A DNA stretch of 64,000 bases from Salinimicrobium sp963709775 (GCA_963709775.1 CAVPXS010000017.1:467002-531001), one strand, 5' to 3'. Positions 24,626 through 33,899 are shown, counted from the first letter of the stretch. Translations and numbers: made by a program. The notes: a model not told the origin generated them from the letters alone.

Positions 24626-25270
24626 ATGAAAAAAATTTGCACTCTGCTTCTAATACTTTACACAATGTCTTCTTTAGGTCAAGAAAAATTGGACGGTCAG
24701 TATTGCGCGGATTACCCGACAGGTGATTTTTATAAGTGTTTAGAATTTAAAGGAAATGAATTTTCTTATGAAGGAGGAGGACACTTAGGAATTGAATCAT
24801 ACGGTTCGGGAACCTATGAGCAAATTGACGATTATCTCATTTTAAATTACCATCAGACGAAACCCTTAGAGCTTAGTTATCATAAATTAAAATTTTGGAT
24901 CAATAAGAAACCTGTAGTTGATTTAAAAGTAAAGGTTAAGGATCTTGATGGAGACAAAATAAGCGGTGCAAATGTTTTTGTGAATGAAACAAAAAAAGGA
25001 GTTATTGCTGACACTCTTGGTTTTGGTCACCTTGTACTGGAAAAAAAGGATCAGAATATAGAATTAATAATATCCTACTTAGGATATGTTCAAGAGAAGA
25101 TCCAGCTAAGGCAAGATTTTAATTATGAAATCGAGGTTTATTTAAGAGAAGGTTCTATGCCCACACCGATCCTGAATCAAATCGACACATTGAAAATAAT
25201 TCAGCACAAAAATAATTCCTTCCAGGAAGTTATGAAAAATTCCAAAGTAAGACCCTGGAATAAAACCTAA
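24626..25270 (+). CDS. Secreted protein with carboxypeptidase-regulatory-like domain
   Basis: A 214-residue exported protein with a signal peptide (about 1-18, ending SSLGQ). The first domain (about 20-85) begins LDGQYCADYPTGDFYKCLEF. The second (about 95-175) resembles a CarboxypepD_reg-like fold: VKVKDLDGDKISGANVFV, GVIADTLGFGHL and ELIISYLGYVQEKI. The protein in the next cassette (25428) has the same layout, so these are neighbouring paralogues. Function unknown; an outer-surface or periplasmic role is likely. Confidence 0.75.
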   Translation: MKKICTLLLILYTMSSLGQEKLDGQYCADYPTGDFYKCLEFKGNEFSYEGGGHLGIESYGSGTYEQIDDYLILNYHQTKPLELSYHKLKFWINKKPVVDLKVKVKDLDGDKISGANVFVNETKKGVIADTLGFGHLVLEKKDQNIELIISYLGYVQEKIQLRQDFNYEIEVYLREGSMPTPILNQIDTLKIIQHKNNSFQEVMKNSKVRPWNKT

Positions 25271-25281
25271 CAAAATACTAA

Positions 25282-25411
25282 CCACAACACTATATAAAAA
25301 CAATGCTCAAACCTGTTTCGATTCGAAAGTCCGTGCTCGCTTGCTGCGCCTGATTGTCCTGCGGACAATCAAGCTCGCCAGTTCGCACTGTTTTTATACG
25401 AGACGTTGGCA
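25282..25411 (+). repeat. attC-like site 35, type A1
   Basis: Closing core CTAACCACAAC pairs with GTTGTGGTTAAT at 24600. It separates the two paralogous secreted-protein cassettes. Confidence 0.87.
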
Positions 25412-25427
25412 ATAATTACAAGAGGAA

Positions 25428-26096
25428 ATGAAAAGATATTTCGTTATCATAATTTTTAATTTACTACTCTTCAGCAGTTGCAAAGCTCAAAAACTTGAGG
25501 GAGCATACTGCCACAGTTTTAATAGTGGCTATGATGTTTCCTGTCTGACTTTTAAAGAGAACAATCGATTTACCTACAAAACTTCTGGGGATCTGGGTAC
25601 TTACATAACAGGTAAAGGGAATTACTCTTTAATGAGAAATACTTTAAAATTAGATTTTGATAAGGACTCATTAATTCAAAAAAGTGAAGTCACAATAAAA
25701 GATTTGTCCCATAAAGATAAACGAGAAACCGATTCAATTGATCTAATCTTCAAGATTTATGATGGGCATAACAATGAAATTCCATTTCCCGGAGCTTTTA
25801 TTCACAATGTATCTGAAGACATTTCTGTTTCAAAACAAAATAGTTCAAATCGGGATGGCCACGCGACTATTAGTCAACCCAAAAACTCCAGAACCGAAAC
25901 TTTTAAAGTAGGGTCTATTTTTTATGAAAAAATAGATATAACAGTAAAAAATGATGCAACCAAAGAAATCGAGGTAATTCTTTATCCTGAACAACCAAAT
26001 AAAATTTCGGACACAACTTTTATATACTACATTAAAAAGATAGACAAAAAGTCCTTTTTAACCACTGATGATCATTTTTACAAAAAAGCGGAATAA
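25428..26096 (+). CDS. Lipoprotein, paralogue of the 24626 protein
   Basis: A 222-residue predicted lipoprotein (LLLFSSC, Cys18). The mature N-terminus LEGAYCHSFNSGYDVSCLTF aligns with the 24626 protein (LDGQYCADYPTGDFYKCLEF), and both share the following T/G-rich strand pairs and a C-terminal beta domain with GAFIHN in place of GANVFV. One copy is Sec-exported and the other lipid-anchored. Function unknown. Confidence 0.7.
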   Translation: MKRYFVIIIFNLLLFSSCKAQKLEGAYCHSFNSGYDVSCLTFKENNRFTYKTSGDLGTYITGKGNYSLMRNTLKLDFDKDSLIQKSEVTIKDLSHKDKRETDSIDLIFKIYDGHNNEIPFPGAFIHNVSEDISVSKQNSSNRDGHATISQPKNSRTETFKVGSIFYEKIDITVKNDATKEIEVILYPEQPNKISDTTFIYYIKKIDKKSFLTTDDHFYKKAE

Positions 26097-26104
26097 GTAA
26101 CTAT

Positions 26105-26219
26105 TGCCAACAATGAATAACACAAATTGCGGAATACCTGTCAAAACTTGCATTTTTGACTACCTTTTAAAATAGAGTTTATCGGACAGTTTTTTCTGTC
26201 CATCCCGCAACTTGCGTTA
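26105..26219 (+). repeat. attC-like site 36, left part, type B (split by group II intron)
   Basis: Closing core CTATTGCCAAC pairs with GTTGGCAATAAT at 25405. The type B body runs to CTTGCGTTA, where the intron begins. The site resumes at 28107. Confidence 0.83.
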
Positions 26220-26754
26220 GTGTGCCGAGCAAACAATGACCGGCAATAAGTAGTCATTGCGAACTATAATTAAGATGGTAGAACCGACCTACCAATGTCG
26301 TCTTATAGGAGAAGGCATTAAACCACCCAAAGGTGCTTTGGTAAAGAGCCAAGGTATTGAGCGTTTGGGAAACGGCCGGTCAAGAATTGGTCAGGTACGG
26401 ATAAGAGAGATGAACAAACGTGAACCCCTTCTGAGGTGTCGAGAAGTTGCTACATTCTGTCAAAAGCCACGAAGTATCGCACGGGGTTAAAGAGTATAGC
26501 GGTTACCTATTTACTGGCTATACGGCAGGCGTCATTCAGGGGGCATGACTCTTATTCAGGCTTAGTTATGGAACTCGGGAACCTGACTACAGATGCTAAG
26601 GGAAATACACAATAGGCTCAACCTAGAGGTAGAATACCAATGCTGTTTTCAGGGACGGACTAACCCGTAGTAGCGATGAAGTTTCTGTAATGGGAATGGA
26701 GTGAAGGGGTTAGGTTATACAGTTACGTTACATTTAACAACTCAGTTTTTGAGG

Positions 26755-28008
26755 ATGACTTTATGCAATGAAACAAAATCAGTACCTATAAGCAAAGCCA
26801 TGGTATGGCAAGCTTATAAAAGAGTGCGCGCCAACAAAGGAAGTTCAGGGATCGATGCGGTAAACATTGAGCAATTCGATGAGAACTTATCTAAGAACCT
26901 GTATAAACTTTGGAATCGTATGGCATCGGGAAGTTATTTTCCCCCTGCGGTCAAAGAAGTGGAAATCCCGAAAAAGGATGGTAAAGTCCGTAAATTAGGT
27001 ATTCCCACGATAAGTGACCGAATAGGGCAGATGGTGGTGAAAATGTACCTGGAGCCTCGTTTAGAAAATGTATTCAATCCAAACTCCTTCGGTTACAGAC
27101 CAAATAAAAGTGCCCATCAGGCACTTGAACAGGTCAGGAAAAACTGTTGGAAAATGGATTGGGTCATTGATCTGGACATTAAAGGGTTTTTTGACAACAT
27201 TGACCATAACAAAATGATGCTTGCTATAGAAAAACACGTTCCTGAAAGATGGGTTCAGTTATATATAGCACGATGGCTCGCTAGCCCAGTAATGACAAAG
27301 TCGCGAAATCTAGTCACTAACCCAGGAAAAGGAACTCCACAGGGAGGTGTTATAAGTCCATTACTGGCAAACCTTTTCCTTCACTATGGATTAGATCAAT
27401 GGCTGGAACAGAACGACAATGCGGTAAAGTTTACACGATATGCCGATGATGTGATTGTTAACTGTAAAAGTCGAAATCACGCAGAACAAACACTTAAAGC
27501 TATCAAGAGCAGGTTGCACCAGATTGGTCTGGAGTTACATCCAGAGAAAACCAAAATTGTATACTGTAGAGATTACCGAAGGCAAGAAAAGTATCCCAAT
27601 GTAAAATTTGATTTTCTGGGTTATTCTTATCAACCCAGAACTACAAAATCTAAGAAATCAAAGGGACTTTATCTTGGCTTTGATTGCGGCATAAGTATAA
27701 GTTCGAGAAAACGAATTGCAGATAAACTTGAAGAACTGAAAGTAGAGCGAATGACTTGTGATCGTATAGTAGGAGTTGCTGCCATTCTCAATCCAATGAT
27801 TAGGGGGTGGGTGAACTACTATAGTAAATTCAGAAGTTCAATGCTACACAAAGTCTTCAAGTTATTGAATAATCGTATAGTGAAATGGGCAAGAAAAAGG
27901 TATAAACGTTAAAAAACCAGTATAAAACGTGCCTATCAATGGTTTGAAAGGGTTAAGGAACAATATCCTAAACTATTCTATCATTGGCAGGTGGGGTATA
28001 CATGGTAA
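26755..28008 (+). pseudogene. Group II intron-encoded reverse transcriptase/maturase with in-frame stop
   Basis: The RT domain has the catalytic YADD at residues 229-232, with upstream blocks IPTISDRI, GYRPNKSAHQAL, DLDIKGFFDNIDH and GTPQGGVISPLLAN. A maturase X domain follows (IRGWVNYYSKF). No HNH endonuclease domain is seen. Translation stops at a TAA at 27910, but the same frame continues for 32 more residues (KTSIKRAYQWFERVKEQ and on to HWQVGYTW) to a second stop at 28008. This tail is typical of full-length proteins, so the TAA is probably a nonsense mutation. ATG at 26755 with GAGG upstream is the likely start. Confidence 0.85.
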
Positions 28009-28032
28009 TTTGTAATTTCGATTGTATAACAA

Positions 28033-28066
28033 GAGCCGTATGATGGGAGACTATCACGTACGGTTC
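28033..28066 (+). ncRNA. Group II intron domain V
   Basis: A 34-base hairpin beginning GAGCCGTATG and ending CGTACGGTTC, with the conserved AGC catalytic triad in its 5' strand, a GAGA-type tetraloop and an internal bulge. It lies about 25 bases after the end of the maturase frame, as expected. Confidence 0.88.
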
Positions 28067-28106
28067 TGTGAGAGGCTTGGGGTGAAATTCCCCTTGTCTA
28101 CTCGAC

Positions 28107-28121
28107 ACCGGGACGTTGCCC
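28107..28121 (+). repeat. attC-like site 36, right part, type B
   Basis: ACCGGGACGTT and the opening core GTTGCCC of the next cassette. Confidence 0.8.
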
Positions 28122-28134
28122 ATAATTTAAAAAA

Positions 28135-28806
28135 ATGAACAAACAACTATTTTTTATATTTTTCCTTTTCTCACTTTCTGCAAAATGTCAAAAACAAGTA
28201 GAAGTCATTTCCAATAACACACATCTCGTGGCTTATTCCGACACAATTAATTCTAAGCCTATTTATACTATACAGGAAAATGAAGTCTTCTTAATCAATG
28301 AAAATATTGACGATAATTTCGAGTGGATCTTAGTGGATATATCACGGAATAAATTTTCAAAAAGTTCTACGGGTATAGAAGATTTTTTCATCAATGGATT
28401 TGTACGAAAATCCGATATAATCCGTGTCGACAGTTTACCTGAACAAGCGGATAACATCATTAAATTTGACTTTAGGATTTCAAAAGCAGAGACTTCGAGA
28501 AAAAATTCAAAAGAAATATTATACGGTCTTGAAATCCCTTTAGACCAATCTTACGAAATAGATAAGATGTTTATCACTTGGAATGGAGAAAGAACACAAC
28601 TCGAGGATAAATTTTTCCAAGACCTGTATAATATCACATTTAAAGATGGTAAATATTCCAGTACAGACAATACCAAATTCAAGATTTACAAAAACGGACA
28701 AACCTTGTATGTAAAACAAAAATGTGGTGATGGAGCTGGCTTCTATGAAATCACCTGGGTCGTGTTGAATGGTGAAATTGTTCAAAGATTGATAGATACA
28801 ATATAA
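28135..28806 (+). CDS. Secreted hypothetical protein
   Basis: A 223-residue exported protein with a signal peptide (about 1-19, ending SAKCQ; the cysteine could be a lipidation site). The mature N-terminus (VEVISNNTHLVAYSDTINSKPIYTI) has the spacing of a bacterial SH3-like domain, and a C-terminal beta domain ends in GAGFYEITWVVLNGEIVQRL. No family confirmed. It lies directly downstream of the group II intron, in the cassette opening GTTGCCC. Confidence 0.65.
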   Translation: MNKQLFFIFFLFSLSAKCQKQVEVISNNTHLVAYSDTINSKPIYTIQENEVFLINENIDDNFEWILVDISRNKFSKSSTGIEDFFINGFVRKSDIIRVDSLPEQADNIIKFDFRISKAETSRKNSKEILYGLEIPLDQSYEIDKMFITWNGERTQLEDKFFQDLYNITFKDGKYSSTDNTKFKIYKNGQTLYVKQKCGDGAGFYEITWVVLNGEIVQRLIDTI

Positions 28807-28812
28807 AACTAT

Positions 28813-28942
28813 GGGCAACAACATATAAAAACAATGCTCAAACCTGTCTCAATTCGAAAGTCCGTGCTCGCTTGCAGCGCCTGATTGTTCTGCGGACAAT
28901 CAAGCTCGCCAGCTCGCACAGTTTTTATACGGGACGTTGCCT
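28813..28942 (+). repeat. attC-like site 37, type A1
   Basis: Closing core CTATGGGCAAC pairs with GTTGCCCATAAT at 28115, which shows that the core reformed at the 3' side of the intron belongs to a normal cassette. Confidence 0.87.
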
Positions 28943-29024
28943 GCAAGCTAAAAAAACGGACTTAAAAAATTGAGAGCGGACGACTGACAAACGGATTTTA
29001 AAAAACATAATACCTGATTAACAA

Positions 29025-29420
29025 ATGATTTTACGATTCTCAAATCACCTCTTTTACAGAATCTACTGGTGGAATGTTCACATTGTAAAGGAAAAGGATC
29101 TTCCATTACTTTCAGCCCTTTTAGGAACATCAATTTTCCATATTCTGAACTTCTCGGCAGTCATTTTTGCTTTTTACACATTTGTTCTTAAAGATGTTCA
29201 GCTCTATCCGAAATGGCTTCACATTCTGTTTATGTTTTTAATTCTCACAATCGATTATTTTCTATTCGTTCATAACGGTCGTTATAAAAAGGTAATTTCG
29301 AAAAATGTTGTTTCAGATAAGAAATTTCAGAAGTTGGATTTTGTAATAATTCTTTACCTGATTTTCACTTTTGCAGTACTCGTATTTACAATGATTAAGG
29401 GAAAAGAGTTACAAAATTAA
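29025..29420 (+). CDS. Four-TM membrane protein (131 aa)
   Basis: A 131-residue protein with hydrophobic segments near residues 29-53, 65-81 and 105-124. The N-terminal FYRIYWWNVHIV, a central YPKWLHILFMF and a basic loop NGRYKKVISKNVVSDKKFQ are notable. No family recognised. The cassette's first 88 bases before the ATG are non-coding. Confidence 0.6.
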   Translation: MILRFSNHLFYRIYWWNVHIVKEKDLPLLSALLGTSIFHILNFSAVIFAFYTFVLKDVQLYPKWLHILFMFLILTIDYFLFVHNGRYKKVISKNVVSDKKFQKLDFVIILYLIFTFAVLVFTMIKGKELQN

Positions 29421-29431
29421 AAAAAGCCTGC

Positions 29432-29561
29432 AGGCAACACTATATAAAAACAATGCTAAAACCTGTCTCAAATCGAAACTCCGTGCTCGCTTGCAACGCC
29501 TGATTGTCCTGCGGACAATCAAGCTCGCCAGCTCGCACTGTTTTTATACGGGACGTTGTAA
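29432..29561 (+). repeat. attC-like site 38, type A1
   Basis: Closing core CCTGCAGGCAAC pairs with GTTGCCTGCAAG at 28936. Confidence 0.87.
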
Positions 29562-29569
29562 ACATAGGT

Positions 29570-30875
29570 ACGGTAAAGGGACATCCTTTACAGAGTTAAA
29601 GGGACATAGTTTACACTTTTAAGATTCATAAATTACTTGAAAAAGTGATTTATCATGGTCTGGAAAGCGAAAACTAAAATGGAACAAAAGGTAGAATTTA
29701 TTCATGAATGGTTAACTCAGAAGTACACCATCACAGAACTTTGCAGGTCATTTAATATATCCCGGCCAACCGCTTACAAGCTTATTTCCAGGTATGAAAA
29801 AATGGGTTTATCAGGGTTAATTGAACAAGAAAGAGCACCAATTAATCATCCCAACAGAACCAATTCTAAAGTTGAAAATTCAATACTAAAACTGAAGGAT
29901 CGACATATGCTTTGGGGAGCTAAAAAGATTCGGATTTTGTTGTTTAAACAGTATCCTGAAGAACTTATTCCAAGTGTGGTTACGGTTCACAACATCCTCT
30001 CTAAAAATGGTCTGGTTAAACCTCAAAAGAGAAGCCGCAGGGTTAAGCCGGTATTCCCCATTTTTGATCCTAAGAAGTGTAATGAAGTTTGGAGCGCAGA
30101 CTATAAAGGGAAGTTTTTAATGGGGAACAAAATATACTGTCATCCACTTACCATTGCTGATTCTAAGAGTAGATTTTTATTTACCGCAAAAGGACATTAC
30201 AAAGAGAACTTTCAGTCTGTCAAGCAAGAGTTTACGCAGGTTTTTAGAAAATATGGCATCCCTAAACAAATACATACCGACAATGGAAGTCCGTTTGGAT
30301 CTGTATCTGCTATTCAAAGATATACCAGGCTCTCCTACTGGTTTATTGAGCTGGGAATCGATCCGGTTTATTCCGATCCGGCAAGACCAGATCAAAATGG
30401 TCGTCACGAGCGTATGCACCGTGATTTAAAGGCAGCTTGTGCGAAACCTTCATCATTCGATTTGAAGTCTCAACAACGTAGTTTAAACCGGTTTGTAAAA
30501 GAATATAATCATGTTAGACCTCATGAATCTTTAGGGATGAAAACACCTGCAGATTGTCATGATTTTTCCACCAGACCATACCCTGAAAAGATCCGAAATT
30601 ATGACTATCCCTCGACCATGAAAGTGATGAAAGTATGTCAAAATGGATCCTTGCGTTGGAAGTCGGTTTACTGGGTATTTTTAACCTCAGGACTTAAGGG
30701 AAAATACATCGGTGTCGAAGACCAGGGAAATGGAATCTGGAGGGTATTTTACAGAGAAGTTTTTTTAGGTTACTTTAATGAAAAGAAAATAAGAGATAAA
30801 GAAGTATCAATTAGGCTAAGTCAGAATCTAGTGTAAAGCATGTGCCTTTAACTTTGTAAACTATGTGCCTTAACG
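29570..30875 (+). mobile_element. IS481-type insertion sequence
   Basis: About 1.3 kb with one transposase. Both ends carry related inverted sequences, each made of two direct repeats of TAAAGG(G/C)ACATnnTTTAC. The left half starts near GGTAAAGGGACATCCTTTAC and the right half reads (complement) TTAAGGCACATAGTTTAC. The element lies just inside the start of a cassette; exact ends and target duplication are not certain. Confidence 0.75.
29655..30836 (+). CDS. IS481-family transposase (DDE)
   Basis: A 393-residue transposase. The N-terminal HTH (about 20-60: YTITELCRSFNISRPTAYKL) precedes a second HTH-like region and an rve integrase core with the DDE triad in WSADYKGKF (D), HTDNGSPF (D) and GRHERMHRDL (E). 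A C-terminal beta domain follows (GVEDQGNGIWRVFY). The frame is intact, so the element may be active. Orientation is the same as the cassettes. Confidence 0.92.
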   Translation: MVWKAKTKMEQKVEFIHEWLTQKYTITELCRSFNISRPTAYKLISRYEKMGLSGLIEQERAPINHPNRTNSKVENSILKLKDRHMLWGAKKIRILLFKQYPEELIPSVVTVHNILSKNGLVKPQKRSRRVKPVFPIFDPKKCNEVWSADYKGKFLMGNKIYCHPLTIADSKSRFLFTAKGHYKENFQSVKQEFTQVFRKYGIPKQIHTDNGSPFGSVSAIQRYTRLSYWFIELGIDPVYSDPARPDQNGRHERMHRDLKAACAKPSSFDLKSQQRSLNRFVKEYNHVRPHESLGMKTPADCHDFSTRPYPEKIRNYDYPSTMKVMKVCQNGSLRWKSVYWVFLTSGLKGKYIGVEDQGNGIWRVFYREVFLGYFNEKKIRDKEVSIRLSQNLV

Positions 30876-30893
30876 AACAGCTAAAAAAAGAAA

Positions 30894-31370
30894 ATGAAAA
30901 ATATAATTTTAATAGCGACTGTAATAACTTCACTACAATCGGTATTCGCTCAACATTCCGAGATTAATTTAATCGATTCGGACAGAGTCATCGAAGATAT
31001 CAGACGTTTATGGTGTCAATTCAGAATTCTATCCCGATCTCGATTATGAAGCGCTTGTGTATCTGCACCCCAATGAATTTGAATTATTGAACAAGCTTAA
31101 GCCAAAAACACTTCATCTGACCAGATACGAAAATCTCCTCAGGTGCAATACGAGATCTACCTTTTCATAGTAAGATAAATAAAAAATCTCTTTATAAAAG
31201 AAGAAAAATTAAGACAGATAATCGGGCTGGTAAGTCCTGAAACAGATTTCCGATTTGGTCACATTTATTTTAGGTCCCCGGATAGAGTGTTTGTTAATAT
31301 TAGTGGAGATAGGTGGTCAAGTTCTTATGGTTTTCTCTTAGAAGGAGATCAACTAAAACTTAGAATATGA
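30894..31370 (+). pseudogene. Broken secreted-protein gene
   Basis: A clean start and signal peptide (MKNIILIATVITSLQSVFAQ) continue for about 50 residues, then the coding sense jumps frame (FYPDLDYEALVYLHPNEFEL follows in another frame) and jumps again near 31200 (LRQIIGLVSPETDFRFG and a C-terminal GFLLEGDQLKLRI). At least two frameshifts are needed for one product. It was probably a secreted protein of about 150 residues. It lies just 3' of the IS481 element in the same cassette. Confidence 0.65.
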
Positions 31371-31398
31371 AGTCAAAAACATAGAATAGAAAGCCTAC

Positions 31399-31529
31399 CT
31401 ACAACAACATATAAAAACAATGCTTAAATTTGTTCTTGAATCGAAACTCCGTGCTCGCTTGCTACGCCTGATTGTCCTGCGGACAATCAAGCTCGCCAGC
31501 TCGCACTGTTTTTATACGGGACGTTGGCA
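31399..31529 (+). repeat. attC-like site 39, type A1
   Basis: Closing core CCTACCTACAAC matches the opening GTTGTAAACA at 29555 only over GTTGTA; insertion of the IS481 element close to the opening core may explain this. Confidence 0.82.
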
Positions 31530-31542
31530 ACAAGCAAAAAAA

Positions 31543-31941
31543 ATGAACAATAAATTCAAAAATGAATCCTCTGATAAATTTTTACGCAGGCTCTTTCTTT
31601 ACTATTATAATTTGAAGAAGAACAGCGATGATACTCCTCAGTATTTTCCAATCATCATTCTTTCTACTGCACAAGGTTTCAACCTATTTTTCATTGTCAT
31701 TCTGATCTTTTATTTCTTGAGTGTGGAGTTCTCTTCTCTACCTGAATTGTTTTTAGGTCTTGACTTGGGAATCTTGATTTTTAATTTTTATGTATATCAA
31801 ATCAAAAACAAAAAGGAAAGTGTACTCAAAAAAAATTTGAAATTATCTTTAGGGTTCAAAGTTTTCTCCTACTTCTATGTTCTAACGTCCATAGCAGCAC
31901 CTCTTTTCTTGATATATTTTTTAAATGAATACTTATTATAA
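31543..31941 (+). CDS. Membrane protein (132 aa)
   Basis: A 132-residue protein with a charged N-terminus (MNNKFKNESSDKFLRR) and four hydrophobic segments (about 37-60, 67-85, 102-112 and 113-131). ATG at 31543 is chosen; the open frame upstream belongs to the attC. No family recognised. Confidence 0.6.
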   Translation: MNNKFKNESSDKFLRRLFLYYYNLKKNSDDTPQYFPIIILSTAQGFNLFFIVILIFYFLSVEFSSLPELFLGLDLGILIFNFYVYQIKNKKESVLKKNLKLSLGFKVFSYFYVLTSIAAPLFLIYFLNEYLL

Positions 31942-32007
31942 ACTATAGCTATAGACACCGAAACAGATTCCTGTATATGGAAGTATATAGACTTGTAAAA
32001 AGCCAGT

Positions 32008-32137
32008 TGCCAACACTATATAAAAACAATGCTTAATTTAGTCTCGAATCGAAACTTCGTGCTCCCTTGCAACGCTTGATTGTCCTGCGGACAATCAAGC
32101 TCGCCAGTTCGCACTGTTTTTATACGGGACGTTGTAA
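32008..32137 (+). repeat. attC-like site 40, type A1
   Basis: Closing core CCAGTTGCCAAC pairs with GTTGGCAACAAG at 31523. The loop flank is GCTCCCTTGCAACGCTT. Confidence 0.87.
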
Positions 32138-32184
32138 AACATTAACCAAACTGACTCCAAAAAGAGTAAATAATCTTTTCATTT

Positions 32185-32436
32185 ATGAGCGAAATTATTG
32201 GAATTACGATTTTAGTTACCATCTTCAATTTTGTGGGTGGTTCAGTTCGGTGGACTTTCGGATTTCTGACCCGACTGATAACAAGAAAACCTAATCCAAC
32301 TTTTAAGGAGTACCTATACGGATCAAAAAAGGGCAATAATCGGTCTGAGAGAATGGACCATAGCACTGCAAATGGAATCATAGGTGCAGGTGTATTTTTC
32401 CTTTTCGTTTATCTGGTGATCAAGTTCAACATATAA
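32185..32436 (+). CDS. Small two-TM membrane protein (83 aa)
   Basis: An 83-residue protein with an N-terminal helix (about 4-19), a basic amphipathic middle (TRLITRKPNPTFKEYLYGSKKG) and a C-terminal helix (about 63-80). Its stop (ATATAA) lies just before the closing core. No family recognised. Confidence 0.55.
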   Translation: MSEIIGITILVTIFNFVGGSVRWTFGFLTRLITRKPNPTFKEYLYGSKKGNNRSERMDHSTANGIIGAGVFFLFVYLVIKFNI

Positions 32437-32442
32437 AACGTT

Positions 32443-32572
32443 TTACAACAACATATAAAAACAATGCTTAAACCTGTCTCGAATCGAAAGTCCGTGCTCG
32501 CTTGCTGCGCCTGATTGTCCTGCGGACAATCAAGCTCGCCAGCTCGCACAGTTTTTATACGGGACGTTAGCG
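32443..32572 (+). repeat. attC-like site 41, type A1
   Basis: Closing core CGTTTTACAAC pairs with GTTGTAAAACATT at 32131. The loop flank is GCTTGCTGCGCC. Confidence 0.87.
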
Positions 32573-32595
32573 CCAATTAAACTCAATTTACTGCA

Positions 32596-33096
32596 ATGAG
32601 GAATTCTATAATCTTTACACTGACAATTATGATTTTCGGACAACTTTTCGGACAAAAAATGAAAGACGTTGATAACAAATATGTATTTGACAAAGCTGAC
32701 TACCATTTTGAATCAGTTCAGGAAGCAGGATTGGCGGACGAACAAGCATATGTGCATAGCGGACTTTTCTTAGCTTGGCTTATAGAGAAAAACTTAATAA
32801 GTGAATTTTTAAAAGAAGAAAGTAGAGATGATATTAATAAATTAAAAAATAGAGAAATTTCCCCTTCTCAAATTTATAAAGACTGGGATGGTGTTTTAAT
32901 AGGTGAATTATTAAATAAAGATGGCTATAATTTTGCTATCCACTACTTTGATTTTGAGAAAGGAAGATATTTAGCGGATTATGGAGCGACCTTTTCAATT
33001 AAGGACCCTTATATCTTTACTGTAACGGACACTTGGGAGAACTACGAAAAGATTAAGACGGTTATTGATAAAGCTTATAAGAAGTGGAAAAAATAA
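32596..33096 (+). CDS. Secreted protein with DUF7832-like domain
   Basis: A 166-residue protein with a signal peptide (about 1-20, ending LFGQK). The mature part, KADYHFESVQEAGLADEQAY then HSGLFLAWLIEKNLISEF, resembles cytoplasmic DUF7832-like proteins, here with an added export signal. The C-terminus ends TVIDKAYKKWKK. Function unknown; the added signal peptide is the unusual part. Sole gene of its cassette. Confidence 0.6.
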   Translation: MRNSIIFTLTIMIFGQLFGQKMKDVDNKYVFDKADYHFESVQEAGLADEQAYVHSGLFLAWLIEKNLISEFLKEESRDDINKLKNREISPSQIYKDWDGVLIGELLNKDGYNFAIHYFDFEKGRYLADYGATFSIKDPYIFTVTDTWENYEKIKTVIDKAYKKWKK

Positions 33097-33101
33097 ACAG
33101 G

Positions 33102-33240
33102 CGCTAACAACATATAAAAACAATGCTTAATTTGTTCTCGAATCGAAACTCTGTGCTCGCTTGCTCAGCGGATTGTCCTGCGGACAATCACGCACGCCAG
33201 CTCGCACAGTTTTTATACGAGACGTTGGCAACAAGCTAAA
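33102..33240 (+). repeat. attC-like site 42, type A1b
   Basis: Closing core GGCGCTAAC pairs with GTTAGCGCC at 32566. The loop flanks are GCTTGCTCAGCG and ACGCACGCCAGCTCGC. Confidence 0.87.
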
Positions 33241-33253
33241 AAACATAAATCCA

Positions 33254-33877
33254 ATGAAAGGCATTTCCATCTTAATAATTCTACTTCTAATCCTAAATAG
33301 TTGTGCTACAAAAAAGGGTCGGACAAATGAAAACTTAAAAGAATGCATTAATGAACAAATTCTAAGCTCCGTTAACAGCATTCAAGAATTTGCTGGCTCT
33401 GAATTGACGGACAAAAATAATTTCGACTTCTTTGATACTATTGCGGATTTTGAAGACAAGTTAGTTTCAAATAATGTACTAAAAGGCAGAAACAAAAAAG
33501 ATTATAAAAATCTAATTGACTCACTTGAAAAAAGTAAAATTGCGGCTGATTTAATAGTCAAGTTATATGATCAGGATTCGTTCTTAGCCTTTATAAGTGG
33601 AACCGCTGTAACTACAACTTCCATTTATGACTATTGTCCTCTCACTATTGTTGAAAAAAATCAATCCAGACGTGTAGCGAAGAACAAGGATATTTTCGAT
33701 AAGATACAAATGAAAGGCTTTACCGATTACATTCCCGAAATTAGAGAATACAGCGAAATGATTGACTATGAATCTGATGTAGAAAGACTTCAACTGTCCT
33801 TTTTAATCTATAATTACTTAAACACTCATTATTGGAATCGGAGGGAACGCGAAGAACCTGTTTTCTGGAATGAATAA
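33254..33877 (+). CDS. Lipoprotein, unknown function
   Basis: A 207-residue predicted lipoprotein (LLILNSC, Cys17) with a helical, acidic mature part. Segments include LKECINEQILSSVNSI, a central FISGTAVTTTSIYDYCPLTI and a C-terminal LSFLIYNYLNTHYWNRRERE. ATG at 33254 is chosen for its fit to the signal. No family recognised. Confidence 0.65.
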   Translation: MKGISILIILLLILNSCATKKGRTNENLKECINEQILSSVNSIQEFAGSELTDKNNFDFFDTIADFEDKLVSNNVLKGRNKKDYKNLIDSLEKSKIAADLIVKLYDQDSFLAFISGTAVTTTSIYDYCPLTIVEKNQSRRVAKNKDIFDKIQMKGFTDYIPEIREYSEMIDYESDVERLQLSFLIYNYLNTHYWNRREREEPVFWNE

Positions 33878-33899
33878 GAATAAATTGGAAAAAGCCAGT

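Larger units (their letters stand above)
26220..28106 (+). mobile_element. Group II intron inserted in an attC-like site
   Basis: The intron starts with GTGTGCC right after CTTGCGTTA and ends near CTACTCGAC, after which the site continues with ACCGGGACGTT, as in uninterrupted type B site 16. It has about 500 bases of 5' ribozyme sequence, an intron-encoded protein in domain IV, a 34-base domain V (28033-28066) and a short domain VI. Total about 1.89 kb. The exact 3' end could move by two bases because of the repeated AC. Confidence 0.88.

Noticed and set aside
26755..28008. Reverse transcriptase of a retron or diversity-generating retroelement
   Set aside because: Ribozyme domains V/VI, a GTGTG 5' end and a maturase X domain identify a group II intron; no template/variable repeat pair or msr/msd was seen.
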